From Membranipora membranacea (Eukaryota; Bryozoa; Gymnolaemata; Cheilostomatida; Membraniporidae): a stretch of 60,000 nt of DNA. A program made the translations under genes and the position numbers. The stretch lies in contig OU612067.1 in the NCBI GenBank assembly GCA_914767715.1, positions 26,574,162 through 26,634,161 of the forward strand. Direction: 5' to 3'. Under the pieces are notes generated by a model. It ran no database searches. It saw only the letters and a list, made by a program, of their open reading frames with translations, and was not told the DNA's origin. Shown here one piece after another: positions 34,611 to 46,999 of the stretch (positions within the stretch are counted from its first letter, which is position 1; each line of letters starts with the position of its first letter).

Positions 34611-35929
34611 AGTCAATGCACATATGTCCGAACGTTTGTGATGGGGAAGCTACAAAAGAGAATTGTTGATGTCATCTTTATCATGAAGGAAAAAGTCAAT
34701 CTGACAAAGCAGCGGTTAAACTCTATACTGTCCACTAAATAATTGGTTGAATGTGGAAATTCACAGCCTTGATAGTAGCCTGTACTGTGAACAAAAAGCA
34801 AACATTCCTTCCTGCTACTATCAGTGCATTGATGGCAACTACTCTACTTTCAGCAGTGAGAAGACAGATGATTTACTTTAATAAATATATCACATATCAA
34901 CTCACAATAGACAGATGATGAAGCTGCCTTGGTGTCTAGCTGCACCACTCTACTTTCTCAGTCTCACTTCCTCTCAATTTGATTTCCTGTTTTACTTTGT
35001 TCTAGCTAAGCAGTTGAGTTGTAGCTCAGCTGTCTGTGTGCCTCACCCTGTGGTCAGATATACTGTACAAGTTGTTCTGGTTGTTATAACCTTTCCAGAG
35101 ACACTTTATACTGAATTGAGGGTAACCAGATTGAGCATAATCTGTTGGTGCAATCAGGCAGTACTACATTCAATAATCATGGTAATGACTCATATTTGTG
35201 TAAACGATCTTACTGTTACTGTGTAGTTTCACTCTGATGGTGAAATTTTACAATTTCCCACTATCTGACGTCTTTCAACCAATAATTGCCCAATCATAGC
35301 ACAGTATTTATCATACTCCAGCCAATTATATACAGCATTTGTAGTGAGCTAAATTAAAATATTTATATCAGTTTCCTGTGAAATCAGAAATGTAAAGTTG
35401 GCTACAGATTGTAAGTGAACACTAAAAATACATTAGTAGATTAAAAGCTGTATTTCACATAATTTGTGGGCTTGTTTTCTGTTCATTGCCTCAAGAAGTA
35501 TGGTTAAGGTACTATCCCTTTGGAAAAGCATATGAAAAGTGATTTAAGTTGGTTGCAAACTTTCTTTTGGTGATGATGGCCTGGCCTGGCCTGGCCAGGA
35601 GAGGAGGTGGTATGAAAATAAATAATATAATTAAATCATACAACATTTCTCCTTGGTTTATTGAATCAGGGAGAATACTCCCTCATTGAATAGACTAGAT
35701 CTTGTATTGACTATAGGAAAATGGGTAGAGTCAAGATTGGATTAATTTTCTGTTATTGTTTGGGTTGAGTGCACTTCTTTTGATTCCAGAAATATTTACC
35801 TTCGTCGTCATAGTCTCCAGCACCAGCATCTCCTGCTGTGACTCGAGAGGCTTGTTTTCTCGTAGTCCTCGTTTGTTCCGGTTCATCAACAAATTAAGGG
35901 CATTGAACAGCTTTTGGGCTATATGCTGG
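34611..35929. other. Intergenic, upstream of LENG9-like gene
   Basis: A 103-codon plus-strand frame at 34915 has no recognised motif or splice context and is probably chance. A short tandem run of GGCCT (four copies) lies near 35580. No gene supported. Confidence 0.35.
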
Positions 35930-37420
35930 GGGGCCTTAGGAGATGACATTGCGCCTAATGAAGCCAAGTGTGGAGTTTCCCTTAGCAGAGGTGCCACTGA
36001 TATGGGCATTCAAGTTGATCTTCGTGTCAAGGGTCACTCCTAAGTATTTGATACTTTGAGCCTCTGGGATCTCGGTGTAATGGAGATAGAGGGGTTTCTG
36101 TGTTGGTGGGCGTGTGCATGAGAATGTTATTTGTTGACACTTGGATGGATGGAACTCCATGTCCCACTCATGATCCCACTGTTCTAATCGGTTTAGGTCA
36201 CTTTGCAGTATCTGATGATTGTCCATGCGGTTGTAAAGGATCGTGTCGTCAGCGAATAGTCTGACAATGGATCCAACATTGACTGGAAGGTCATTAATAT
36301 AGCAGAGGAACATTGAGGGACCAATCACTGAGCCCTGCGGCACTCCGGAAGTAACTAGAGATTCTGAAGATTCCTCTCAATCAATAACAACCTTCTGTGT
36401 CCTTCCTGTAAGGAAGTCATCTATCCATGCGGTCAGTTGGTAGTTGACGCCATATCTCGCTAGTTTCAGTAGTAGCTTGTGATGGTTGACTTTATCGAAA
36501 GCCTTACTGAAATCTAGTACACATGCTTCCATTTCATTTCCTTTGTCGAGTTCATTGGTGATGTCTGATACCAGTTCAATCAGTTATTTCTCACAGCCAA
36601 GGTTTTTCCTGAATCCATGTTGGTTTGTGTGGAATAGGCTATGGCTTTCGGCATAGCTCATCAGTTGACTCGTTAGAATGTGTTCCATTATTTTACTCAC
36701 CACGCAGGTGAGGCTGACTGGTCTATAGTTGGATGCTAAATATTTTTCACCCTTCTTGAAAAGGGGACAGACTGACGCCTTTTTCCAGTCACTAGGAACT
36801 ACACCTTTATCGAGTGATGTTTGAAAGAGTGTAGTGATCGGGGCAGCTAGAATGTCAGCAAGTTCTCGGAGTACTCTAGGGCTTATGCCATCTGGTCCGG
36901 GAGCTTTTCTTGGATTAAGCATTCGTCACTGTTTGTGTACTCCGTTCACATCTCTTACTATATCTGGTATGGTTGAGCTGAGTGTGTCTTGTGTGTAATC
37001 TAGCTTCTCTGTTGGTTGAGAGAAGACAGATACGAACTGATCACTGGGAATGTTCGTTCTTTCTTCGCTGTCGTGACCAGGATATTATCTCTCTTCAATG
37101 AACCCACTGTTGATACTGCACCAGATCTTTTGTGCTTGCTATAGGTCCAAAGATGCTTAGACAGTTCTTCTTTAGATTTTTCTGCAACCGTGAACATTCT
37201 GTGTACATACTCGGCATGTTTTTTCCGCAGCATATTTTTTGCAGCTTGTCTGTACATGTTGTATCTTTTCTCAAAGGTGTAGAGATCCCCGCTTTTTACA
37301 GCGTTTGTAGAGGTATCTCTTCTTTTTGAGTAGTTGGTGGAGGTCTCTGTCAATCCATGGGTGTGAGTCTTTTCACCTTGTTTGTCGTTTTGGTATAAAG
37401 TACAAAACAAAGCCATTTGC
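35930..37420 (-). mobile_element. Broken non-LTR retrotransposon (reverse transcriptase fragment)
   Basis: Read right to left on the minus strand: the linker upstream of RT (LWTYSKHKRSG), RT fingers with RKAPGPDGISPRVLRE and NYRPVSLTCVVSKIMEH, HTNQHGFRKNLGCE, then FSKAFDKVNH, PQGSVIGPSMFLCYINDLP, and the catalytic RLFADDTILY followed by IKYLGVTLD. Order and spacing fit a Jockey/CR1-type LINE. At least two in-frame stops (near 36584 and 36380) and a frame change in the linker make it inactive. The endonuclease and the 3' end are missing. Confidence 0.9.
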
Positions 37421-38164
37421 TTTGTGATATGTATTAAGGGCAGGTACGGCGTTACAGAGGGCGCTCTAGCCTTGGACTTCAGACCCTACAAGAAAGGAGA
37501 AGATCCCACAGAATATCACTACTGATGAGAATCCTCTCAGACTAGAACAATCATAAGACCCTATCTGCAGATTAGGATGATGGAATTGTCAACTGTAGAT
37601 CTCAAAATACTATGGAAACAAGGCAGCTAAAAGAGGGGAACCCCACCTCTATACAAGCATCATCCACAACATATCACAACAGCTTCCTCCAAAAGAGCAT
37701 CCGAGACCTTCGGACAGGATCTCACCAAAAGTAAATACACAATGGCTACATGCCAGAATTCAGACTTGACTACGGTCTCAAAAATGCCTTACCACACGAG
37801 GCACTCAACATTTGTACCACCTAGGTAGTTTACGAGTGTTCTAAAATATTTGAGGTAAGAAATGAGGTAAGACCGTTGCTACAATATCACTAATTGGTGT
37901 CTGTCCAATGTGACAACTCACCAAAGACTCATGGGCACCTGGGACTTACATGCTTTTATTATCTGGGCGGCTGAAACTGGACATTAGCAAAGTAAAGGTA
38001 TGTTAGTTCGGGGGGCCCATGCAATTTCAATCAAGTGCAATTCTCATACTTGTCTGATGAGGTTGCCTCATCCCTAACCCGAATAATGGTATCTGTGTTT
38101 ATATACGTAATGCGAGGAAATTTTCAGACAGTCAAGAACAGAACAGAACAATGTGGAATTTCTA
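37421..38164. other. Spacer, possible repeat-derived
   Basis: 37430-37850 is somewhat GC-richer than its surroundings and may belong to the neighbouring retroelement insertion. No gene or RNA is supported. Confidence 0.3.
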
Positions 38165-38375
38165 AGGGGTCTGCAAAAATACAATCTGATCGCTCTTGCT
38201 GAGTAAGCAAGACCTGTCAGATGTTTTGTACCCCAATCACTCACTCATTGTTGGAGCACTCCGAGTGAACGATATGAGAATGAATGTGCCTTATTGAAAG
38301 ACCAAATGAGCGAGGATTTTGAGCGAAATGATAGTGGTAATTTGGTTCAAAACGCATCGCTCATTTTCATATAAT
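38165..38375. mobile_element. MITE family A, partial copy
   Basis: Contains GATCGCTCTTGCTGAGTAAGCA, CACTCACTCATTGTTGGAG, TATTGAAAGACCAAATGAGCGAG and AACGCATCGCTCATTTTCATATAA, the modules of the copy at 3580 in the opposite order. It sits about 430 bp upstream of the TMEM248-like start codon. Confidence 0.5.
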
Positions 38376-38799
38376 TCCAGAATATATTAATTAATGTGAT
38401 GCACCCTCAACAGTCGCCTCAGAACCCATACAGTAATGTTGCAGGGTATTTGCTGGACATATTCAAGCAATCCATCAACATACACAACACAGCCTTGTAG
38501 GATATACAACATACGGTACCTGCCACACTTCTGTGGTCATGTTTTGACAACTGTACTAGGGGGATCAGTGGAAAATATTGAGAATTCTGTTTTCATTCAC
38601 ATATTTTTGTATGGTCTTAATGGACAGGTTAAGGCCAGGCACCCTCCAGGTTTCAGCTATTTAGTCGGAAATTATTATTCAAAAAACTGCTGTTAGCTTA
38701 TATCAATTTAAATGATCATCTAATTTCAGATTATAATAGAAATTTAGCTGTACCATGTAGCTGACCAAGAGAAGCGATTGTATTCCTCGTAAATCTAAA

Positions 38800-41700
38800 A
38801 TGAAGGGAAAGGGAATATGTGGACCGCTTACTCCTCTCGAGAATCTCAAACACTGCTGTGTTAGTAAACCGCCCATCGTCTTATTCACAATCGGACTGTG
38901 TATCCTAGCTCTAGCCTTCGTTTCTTTGGCTCTGTATGTCAAGGACAACAATGAGATCGTAGATCCCAACTATAGAATCGTAAGTTAGATTTCACATCCA
39001 TTAAAATTATATCTGACAATCGATTAAAATGGTGTTCACAAAGTCATAGCTAATAAGATGTTTCTACTCTATTGGGCACCGATAGTTTTTGAGCAGACCA
39101 AGAAGGCTCAGTTTCTACCTAAGCCCTTTTAGCATTCTGAGCATAATCATACCTGCACATTATCTGAAATGTCAATCTTATGAGGCTCTATGAGATTCGC
39201 AGTGATGTTACTCATGATCATGTCTGATGACTTACCTTGATGATTCATTTCAGTAATATTTGGCTGTTTCAGGACTGGGGTACATTTTTGAAAGACTTGA
39301 CCAAGTATGAATGGATGAACCCATATGACTGCTTGAAAGAAGATATCAAAGACCTACCACATAAAAAGGGGAATTTCACAAACCAGTGAGTTTGTACACC
39401 ATCTGCTTCTTGTCATTGGGGACCAATAGCTCATGTCCATCTGCTGGTTTAATCCAATTGTTAAAAGCTTATCAGCTTAGATCCCTCCTGAGGAATCGTT
39501 CATTGCTTGCCGGCCAAGTTGACCTATTGCCTATACTGTTATGTTGGCATTGCAAACACCAGCGTGTTGCAAAGTGGATCTCTTGGGAGATTTGTAGTTG
39601 TAGAACTGTTATATATTCCGCCAAGATTTTTACTCTCACCATAGAAAAAGTAACTTCCAACATCCAACAAGCCATCCAAATATTTAGTCACACTATTGAC
39701 ATTTTCTCAAATTTTCTGCCATTTTCCAAAACCCGGTGTGAATCAAACGGGTTTTTTTCATTAAAATTTTGATCTGAAATCATATTTATTTATTAGGATA
39801 TCTATAGAAGTCACAGTTCTCAAAGAGGTTGCTTTCCATTTAGCCGAAGATCAGCTTTACCAGGCTGTAATGTGGAAAGAATCACTTCTTCCCAAAGGTT
39901 TGTTTAATTTGTAGATTTTCATACATGGATACGTCTGTGTGATCAATATAACTAGCAGATTACAATATGAAAGTGCTGGTCAAGGTTTTTATATCCTCAT
40001 TAAGAATATTGGCTACAAACTATTGCCAGGTAAAGTAATGGCCAGTATGATATAGAAGTTTGACTTTTATTAACCATTCGCTGATTGATATCCGGCCTTC
40101 TCCAGAATGAATTTCATGTCCCCTTTGTAATATTGGCTCCAAACTTTTGAGAGATAAAATAACAGAAAATATGTTATAGAACCTTGATGGCTGGTTTGAT
40201 CAACTTTTTAGTCTCTGGCCTTCTCCAAAATGAACATGGTATAGCGGTGATTTGTTTCTTATTTGTAGATGAACCGAAAAAGAAGACATTTGTATCTGTA
40301 TTCTCCTTCAGTCATATCAAACAGAACTCATCTCTCACAGCAAACAGTGATGTGAGCTCACAAAAAGGCGGTGACGCGGACAGTTTGTCTCTGTGTATGA
40401 CTATTTCTTCTTACAACAGTGAACCATTCCTCAAAAAAAAGCTGGTGTAAGTAACGAAAGCCTTTGCTTACAACATACCCACAATGCAATATTAGATAAA
40501 GCTAAACATCTTCACGATATCACAGAGTAAGGATTAACAGAGGGGACACTTCAATGATCGTTATAGTGCCTGCGGTTTTTATCCACTGGGGGAAATTCAT
40601 CAATCTGGCCACCTGCCAATTTCAGAATATATATAAGTTACAGTGGAGTTTTGTCATGCAGACATAGCCACCTTTGATAGGTCATAATTCATTCTGTATT
40701 TATCCTAAAGACTGATTTCCAACTTTTCTGAAATGCCCAATCTTCGAGCTATACACCATATTATTGTCATTTTTTGCTAGGATACATAGGCTATGAGTAA
40801 TCCAGGTTTTTAAAATGAGTTTTATCATATAGATTTACATAGGGCTTAGGTCAATGCACGGGCATTTCCTAATTTTGATGACCAGCCGTCTATCAATTGT
40901 CACATGTAAATCTATATGACAAAACTCATTTCAAAAACCTGGATTACTCTTAGCCTATGAATCCTAGCAAAAATTGACAATAATATGGTGTATAGCTTGA
41001 AGCTTGGACATTCCAGCAAAGTTGGAAACCAGTCTTTAGGATAAATACAGAATGAATTATGGCCCATCAAAGGTAGGGATGTCTGCAAGAAAAATGCCAT
41101 TATAACATATAGAGATAATGAGTTTTTGGCATCCAGCTGTGCACAATTTTCTCCCAGTGAATCAAAAACCGCAGGCACTATAACTATCATTGAACTGTCC
41201 CCTCTGTATATCCTTACTCTGTGACGATATCCTAAAATGTGTAGTGGGTTCATTTAATATGTTGATTAAAATGTTCTTGCTGAGTCCACAGGATGTTAAC
41301 TTGACCACAACAAATCGAATTAGGAACCAGAAGGAGATTATAAACATACCTCTGCTGGCATGCTCTTGACAAGATGGGAACAATTTCAAGGTCGGGGAAA
41401 AAAAATTATCGATGTACTTTCATCTGACCCGAACAGTATCAGGACCTTCTAGTTACTTAATCCCCAAGCTGATAAAATTGGGCATCTAAGTTTCAATTAA
41501 TATTCATATGACTTGTTGTGGCGGATTTAAACATGATTGTAATTTATCTCTATATAGAAATCCTACTAGCTGTGAGCCCGCAGTGACACAGTATATTCCT
41601 GATGATAAGATTCTGCCTATATATCCATGTGATCACAAGGATGTAGGATCTCTGTTCCAAACTGTGTATCAGGAGACTAACTCACTCAAAATGTACCTGA

Positions 41701-42192
41701 CATCAGTGAGTATCTAACTGCAAGGCCTTATGCTGTTTTACATGACAAAGCTAGAACCCTTGTATGTCACTAAGAAACATAGCATAATTTTTAAAAAAAG
41801 CAAGAGGAGACATTAAAAATCATGCAAGTTACTAATCAGTAAAAGTATATCTATGCTGGTCTGATCTTTGTAATGCTTTGAAAAAACACCATATTATATT
41901 AACATGTAATCTCTTTTTTAGCAGCTTTCCAAGTTGTCAGAATCATTTGCCATTGTGGTTAGCCTAGATGTATTTTGTATATACTTTTTGAATATTCAGT
42001 AAAATCAATGTATGGAGGCATCTTCAAAGATGTCTTAATGTTTCGTTTCAGGTTGATAGGGAGAACATCCACATTCACTTGATGTCAACCAGCTATTTCC
42101 TGTTTGTTGTCGTCGTGACGATATTCTTATATGGTTTGATGAAATGCAAAACTCATGTTGTGACCGAAGCCAGTACACAACTTCTCCCATAG
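38800..42192 (+). CDS. TMEM248/TMEM219-family membrane protein
   Basis: Exons 38800-38979, 39273-39385, 39797-39897, 40269-40446, 41558-41705, 42052-42192; phases 0,2,1,2,0 match; 861 nt, 286 aa, close to the vertebrate family (~314). The start PLTPLENLKHCCVSKPPIVLF followed by a membrane segment matches the TMEM248 N terminus, including the PLENLK...RPP block. The last exon encodes DRENIHIHLMSTSYFLF and a second membrane helix, as in TMEM248. The segment between is lumenal or extracellular with several Cys. Two transmembrane helices bracket this domain. The molecular role of the family is poorly known. The ATG at 38800 is the only one that keeps the conserved start. Confidence 0.9.
40514..41231. 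repeat. Foldback element: ~327 bp inverted arms, 63 bp loop
   Basis: 40514-40840 and 40904-41231 are inverse complements at high but imperfect identity (matching blocks include CACAGAGTAAGGAT, TATAGTGCCTGCGG, GAATAAATACAG-type and AATCCAGGTTTT). It lies in intron 4 of the TMEM248-like gene, so the pre-mRNA would form a long hairpin. Confidence 0.85.
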
Positions 42193-42762
42193 AGTAATAA
42201 TGTAAGTTCAGACTGTCTAAGTATTTTCAGCTGTTTTGACTTCAGAACTTAACGTGAATATCAATTTTGTTCCTGTCACAAATCTTAAAGCCAGTTAGCG
42301 CAATTAACAAATCAACTAATGGAGATTTTGCTTTTCATATGCATCCATGTTCAGGTCTGGCTGATATCGGTATATTGCGATCATATCTCGGAACTGCAAC
42401 AGATATTGAACTGTTGTATTCAATACTAGATTCAATCGATCATCTGATACAGAAAATATCGATAATAATATTTATGTGTTTTTATTTGTATAGGTGCATC
42501 AGAAAACAACATTAGTAGATAGAACCCACTTATTTTCATAAAGTTATTCCTATATTGGCCTATATTATTGGTGCATATAATATCTATCTGTTGTATTTTT
42601 CTTTCTTGGTCTGAGATAATGACATCACCGCTCCTCATTGTATGCCTAGATAGCAGGCTATTTAATTTACATTTTATAGTCTATCAATATTTTATTTTAT
42701 TATGGCGCATAGGAAGTTTTCCTGTCCTATCTTCGTGTAATTACTTTTCATGAATGAATCAT

Positions 42763-42772
42763 AATAAATAAA
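42763..42772 (+). promoter_or_regulatory. Candidate polyadenylation signal for the TMEM248-like gene
   Basis: Overlapping AATAAA hexamers (AATAAATAAA) about 570 bp after the stop codon; no closer canonical signal was noticed. Confidence 0.4.
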
Positions 42773-42948
42773 TTTCGTCAATGAACTATTTCCATTTTAC
42801 AAGATAATAACCTATGATATGATTATATCCTGGAGTTCCACAATAAGCATCTTTTCCCATTATCCCATTACGTAATGAACATGTTTTTAAGTTGGTAAAG
42901 CGTGGGTGTTATCAATGTTTTGCTCATGATGCTCCAATCAGGGTATAT

Positions 42949-42995
42949 GGTAGAACAAGTTTGTTCCCTCTGTGGTGGCGAGGCGATATTGCAAG
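42949..42995. repeat. Half copy of the palindromic element at 30718
   Basis: GGTAGAACAAGTTTGTTCCCTCTGTGGTGGCG matches one arm of the 30718 element; the opposite arm is absent. Confidence 0.45.
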
Positions 42996-43182
42996 TGTTT
43001 GGTATTGAGGCTACTGCCTTGGATCAAGTATTGTAAATTCTAGATGATATTTTTTCCTGCTTAAATGAAATTAGATTTTGGATTTGCTTGCCTCACATTG
43101 CTCCCAGAGAAGATATATTTGGGATATTCAACCAAAGACCATGTATTTATTTACATGATTGGAACAGCTTTGTAGTGCCAAA

Positions 43183-43339
43183 ATGAGTGAGCGATACCTG
43201 CTGCTAGGCTCTCGCTTTCAAATTGCTCAGACATTGATAGAACTAGACTGAAAGACTTTAGTGAGTGCTAATTTTGAGCATTGTGACAGTGATAATTTGC
43301 TTTGGTAAAGCATAGCTCATTCTAATTGAAAGACCCCCT
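43183..43339. mobile_element. MITE family A, inverted copy
   Basis: Ends in TCTAATTGAAAGACCCCCTGG. The reverse complement of its last ~100 bp follows the left end of the 3580 copy almost base for base (TTTCAATTAGAA.GAGC.ATGCTTTAC.AAA). The opposite terminus is lost. Confidence 0.65.
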
Positions 43340-43978
43340 GGATCTGCATCACTGCAGCACCAAAGACATTATGCTTATACAGATATACATATTACATAAA
43401 GTGATCTTTGCGGTGGATAAGCAGCTGAATCCAGGTTGATTTAGTTAACTTTGGCAGGCCCTCTCACAAAGACAAGACAGTAATTGCAATTTTAATTTAC
43501 CATTTTCCGTCTCTACACTCGGCGTAATAATCATATGCCATTGAGTAACAATTCCTCATAGTGCCTCTATCGCTTTTTTAGGGCTGGCTGTGATTATTAT
43601 TGTTATGCCATCTTATATATCATTATTGATTTTTTTCGCCCTTAGCCCCTAATATTTTATCTTCTTTAGTGATATTTAGTTAAGATTGATTAAACTTATC
43701 TGTGACGTAGCTTGCCCCCCCCCCTAGGTACCTTGTGTGAAGGGTTGGACTTTTTTTTAATCAAACCCTTTTCATTACAGTACTAAAATCTCCGCCCCCC
43801 CCCTTTTTTTTGGTTTTATTTTATTAGACAATTTGTTCTCTAAGCATACACTAAAAATAAAGATAGAATGATTTTGATTCAGTAGCTTTTCTGCAGTCTG
43901 AATTTCCACTGTAGCAGCGTCAACAATCACTGTTAGTTTCAGTCTGCAGTCAGTGAGGTTTATTCTGTTATTTCAGCT
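43340..43978. other. Intergenic with poly-C and poly-T tracts
   Basis: Runs of about ten C near 43715 and 43795 and T-rich tracts; no gene supported. Confidence 0.35.
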
Positions 43979-43981
43979 GAT

Positions 43982-45021
43982 GGGAGAAGATCCAGACTTG
44001 GACCCAGCTATCACAGAAGACATTTGTGAGAAACAGATTCTGAGATTAGAGCCAAGTTTGCTTACAGAGAATGGCATGAGGTAAGTTAGCTAGTCAGCAG
44101 ATAGGATTTTTCTGATGTTAACTAGAAGACCTGATAAGTACTGTTTTAGATTTGACTGCTTCTCATATATGATAATGTATTGACTTTAGTTGTTTTGAGA
44201 TATTTTTCCGCTATGTGCACACACAAATAAAAACAAGACTACCGGAGCATAAGTGAGCCCTTGTAATACATGGTCTGAACCTTGTCGGTATGGATTATCC
44301 AAGGAGGTCTTTTACTCCTTGGATTATCTGTGGAGATGCATATCTCTGATAGTGTGTCCAGTGAAGCTATCAGTCTACTAAAAGGTTACACGCTAATCTC
44401 GGGCCTAATCTTCAAACACAGCAGCTAGTCAGTGGATTATATCACTCTATAAATAGCTCTCTTACAGCTCTATCGGTCTGCCATGAGACCATCACAAAAA
44501 CAGTGAACTCTTGCGGCACTAATCCCCTGGTAGTAAATAGTAAGCCGCTAACCGATTGCACCATCTCTTATCTCGCCATCTCACCATCCCCAGAAAAGAA
44601 TGGGTTGATGTCGCTAATTACCATGCCCGCAATTCACTACTCAGAGTTGCGTTCTCTCGTCTCATAGCTCATTCCACTCCACCATTGCCACCCTATGCAA
44701 CACAGCGTACGTGTTAGGTTTATTGGCCTTACATGGTCCTCTCTCTGAATCAATTGTTCAGAGAGAGGACAACTCGAATTTGTATGATGTAACTCCAAAT
44801 TATAGGGATTGTTGTGATGATTGATTGTCTACAAACTGATATAAAAGATGTAATCAATCTTAAACATTAGTATATAGATAGTCAGTCTCAATCCTCTCCC
44901 ATTTGTCTGATTAGCAGATCATACAGTCAGTAGCAGGCTAATGTCGATGAGAATAATCTGGTATTAGACTAACATTTGTACTGATGATTTTATTCTGCCA
45001 TATTACAGGAGACAATCCACA
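43982..45021 (+). CDS. Two candidate exons of an unidentified gene (partial)
   Basis: 43979-44081 follows TTATTTCAG and ends in AG|GTAAGT. It is open in only one frame and contains ATGGGAGAAGATCC at 43982, so it could be a first coding exon ([20 protein letters not shown]...). A 13-nt micro-exon at 45009-45021, between TATTACAG and GTAAGT, restores phase and adds RRQST, a protein-kinase-A-like site. I found no further exon before the duplicated region starts at ~45135. It could instead be a spliced 3' UTR extension of the TMEM248-like gene, which has a GTAAGT 11 bp past its stop. Function not recognised. Confidence 0.4.
44440..44590 (-). mobile_element. Degenerate tRNA-like SINE head
   Basis: On the minus strand GGTGCAATCGGTTAGCGGC resembles a pol III A box. 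The expected B box has decayed to something like GAGTTCACTG. Weak evidence. Confidence 0.3.
44736..44770. repeat. Perfect 14-bp stem hairpin
   Basis: GTCCTCTCTCTGAA (44736-44749) is exactly inverse to TTCAGAGAGAGGAC (44757-44770), with a 7-base loop. A second smaller inverted motif (CCAAGGAG/CTCCTTGG) is at 44290-44325. Confidence 0.75.
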
Positions 45022-46920
45022 GTAAGTTTATAGCTGAGTGTTTTGAGCGTATATATATAAATATATTATACTATCATCATTCAAGATTCTTGTTCGAGTT
45101 GAAATTTTCTTTGGAACTTAGTGTTTAAGTTGCATTGTGGAAAATCTTTAGCATTATTGTCATTGCCACCCGATCGATGAATAAGCTCATTTTTTGAGAA
45201 TGATTGGCTAAATTTACAGCTTTCTAGAATCAAGCACAGGGTAGATCTGATTAGATAATATTATTCATAGAAAAATACTGCCCTATTTACCTGATAGTTC
45301 AAATCTAATTTTCCTAAGAATATTGCTAATTATTGCGATATTCACTATAATTCATTGCACCACAAACTGATAGAGAGATATCCCATTCACTGCCTAACCC
45401 TGATCTCATTATGAAAGGTGTTTCAGTTCCACTGCTCCTTCAATACATACAATGGTGACTACATCATCTATGTATGGATAATAAATCAGCTGTTTTGCTC
45501 AGTTCAAAAAGGCATTTCACAGGTTTTCCGTGTCCTCTCAAATTAATATAAGAAAAATCAAGAAGTAACCCTGTTACTCGTCGGTAAAATGACCTACTTT
45601 GGATGTTCAAGCCAACATTGCTTTATGGGAAAGTGGTGGGTTGAAACCGTTAATTAGCCATCAACAAACTTGATATGGGCTACCTTAAAAAAAGTAACAT
45701 CTAAGCCTACCCACTGATAAAATATGTTCATGGGTTGGAAAAACACATCTGACCCTCCACAAGCACATGGCAATTTATGTATGGTATTAGGACTGCATTT
45801 TGCCTATGTGATTGATTCAAAAGTTTAGTAATGCTACTACAATAGGCATATAATAAATACTCTTTTTGTATTAATATGTTTATGGCTTCAATCGACCACG
45901 GGGTTTTAGATGGGTGTTACCGGGTATTAAATTTTGCACTAAATTCAACACAAGGTTATAAACAGATGGAACCTCTTTTTACATTTTTTGGCTTGACACA
46001 CAGCTGCGCTGCATTCGTTTAACTGACACTACAATGAGTTGCCAGCACTTGATATTTCTAGCAGCTTGTGTTCACACAGGCAAAACTTCTGCTAGACAGT
46101 CGCTCAGCTGTCAAAATCATCATAGAATCTCCTCTGTTTAAACTCAGCTTTATAGACCAATCAAAATTGGTTGACATCCATCAAAGGATCGTGTATCTCT
46201 ATGAGTCTTCATTGTATTATAAAAAGGATGGGGAAACACCTCGCAAATAGCCAATTTTGGCTTTCTACCTGGTTTATCCACTAACTTTTGATATTGTTTC
46301 TTCCTAGCAGAATTAGTGATTTCAAATATCTCATAAAATTCATCAAAGTGCTACATTACTAATATATAATTATATTGGCAACTCAGCATTTAAGTGGAAA
46401 AAAATAAGGTATCGTAAAGTTATCAAAAAAGTTTAAACATAATCTGAGGGGAAGCCCTTATATGGAAAGGCTGGTTCCTTTTTGAGAGGATATTGCAACT
46501 TGTTGTATGTCTCTTTGATTTTTTCAATATATCATTGGTTCAATTTTCAACCATTCAAAATAAAACACACCATCATTGTCATTTGAGGCAATGATAGCGC
46601 AAGCACATTATCATTGACAGGAGACAAACAATTTAAGTGATTGTTCATCAGTTTATCATTGCAACCATTTTATTTTGAGCTTTTTGAATATAAATTTCGT
46701 TACACCAGAGAAAGATGGAAAGATATGCAATATCAACACCCACATAAAAGCTGCTTGATTATATCAGAGTTATAGTTTTGTTCCATGCTTCTCCTTTTCA
46801 AAGTCATCACAAAAATCAGGGGAATTTCTATATGCTCATCGATTAGTGATCTTTTCTGTGGTGCTGGGTGTGTATCCTGATTGAGAAATAGTATCTTTAG
46901 AGATCATCATAAGAACATCG

Positions 46921-46930
46921 TATATAAAAG
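46921..46930 (+). promoter_or_regulatory. TATA box of Kunitz gene copy 1
   Basis: TATATAAAAG about 70 bp upstream of the ATG at 47000, identical in the second copy at 57458. Confidence 0.65.
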
Positions 46931-46999
46931 GTGGTCTCAAAGTTGACCAAGTCATTCAGGCTAAGAATCTAGATACAGGACACATCAATTCAGTGTAAC

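Noticed and set aside
34915-35226. 103-codon plus frame
   Set aside because: Composition and lack of domains or splice context fit a chance ORF.
43700-43830. Poly-C tracts as a structured or regulatory signal
   Set aside because: Simple homopolymers next to T runs; nothing beyond low complexity.
46068-46250. 60-codon plus frame as a conserved small protein
   Set aside because: The equivalent at 56601 is frameshifted after about 40 codons, so coding is not conserved.
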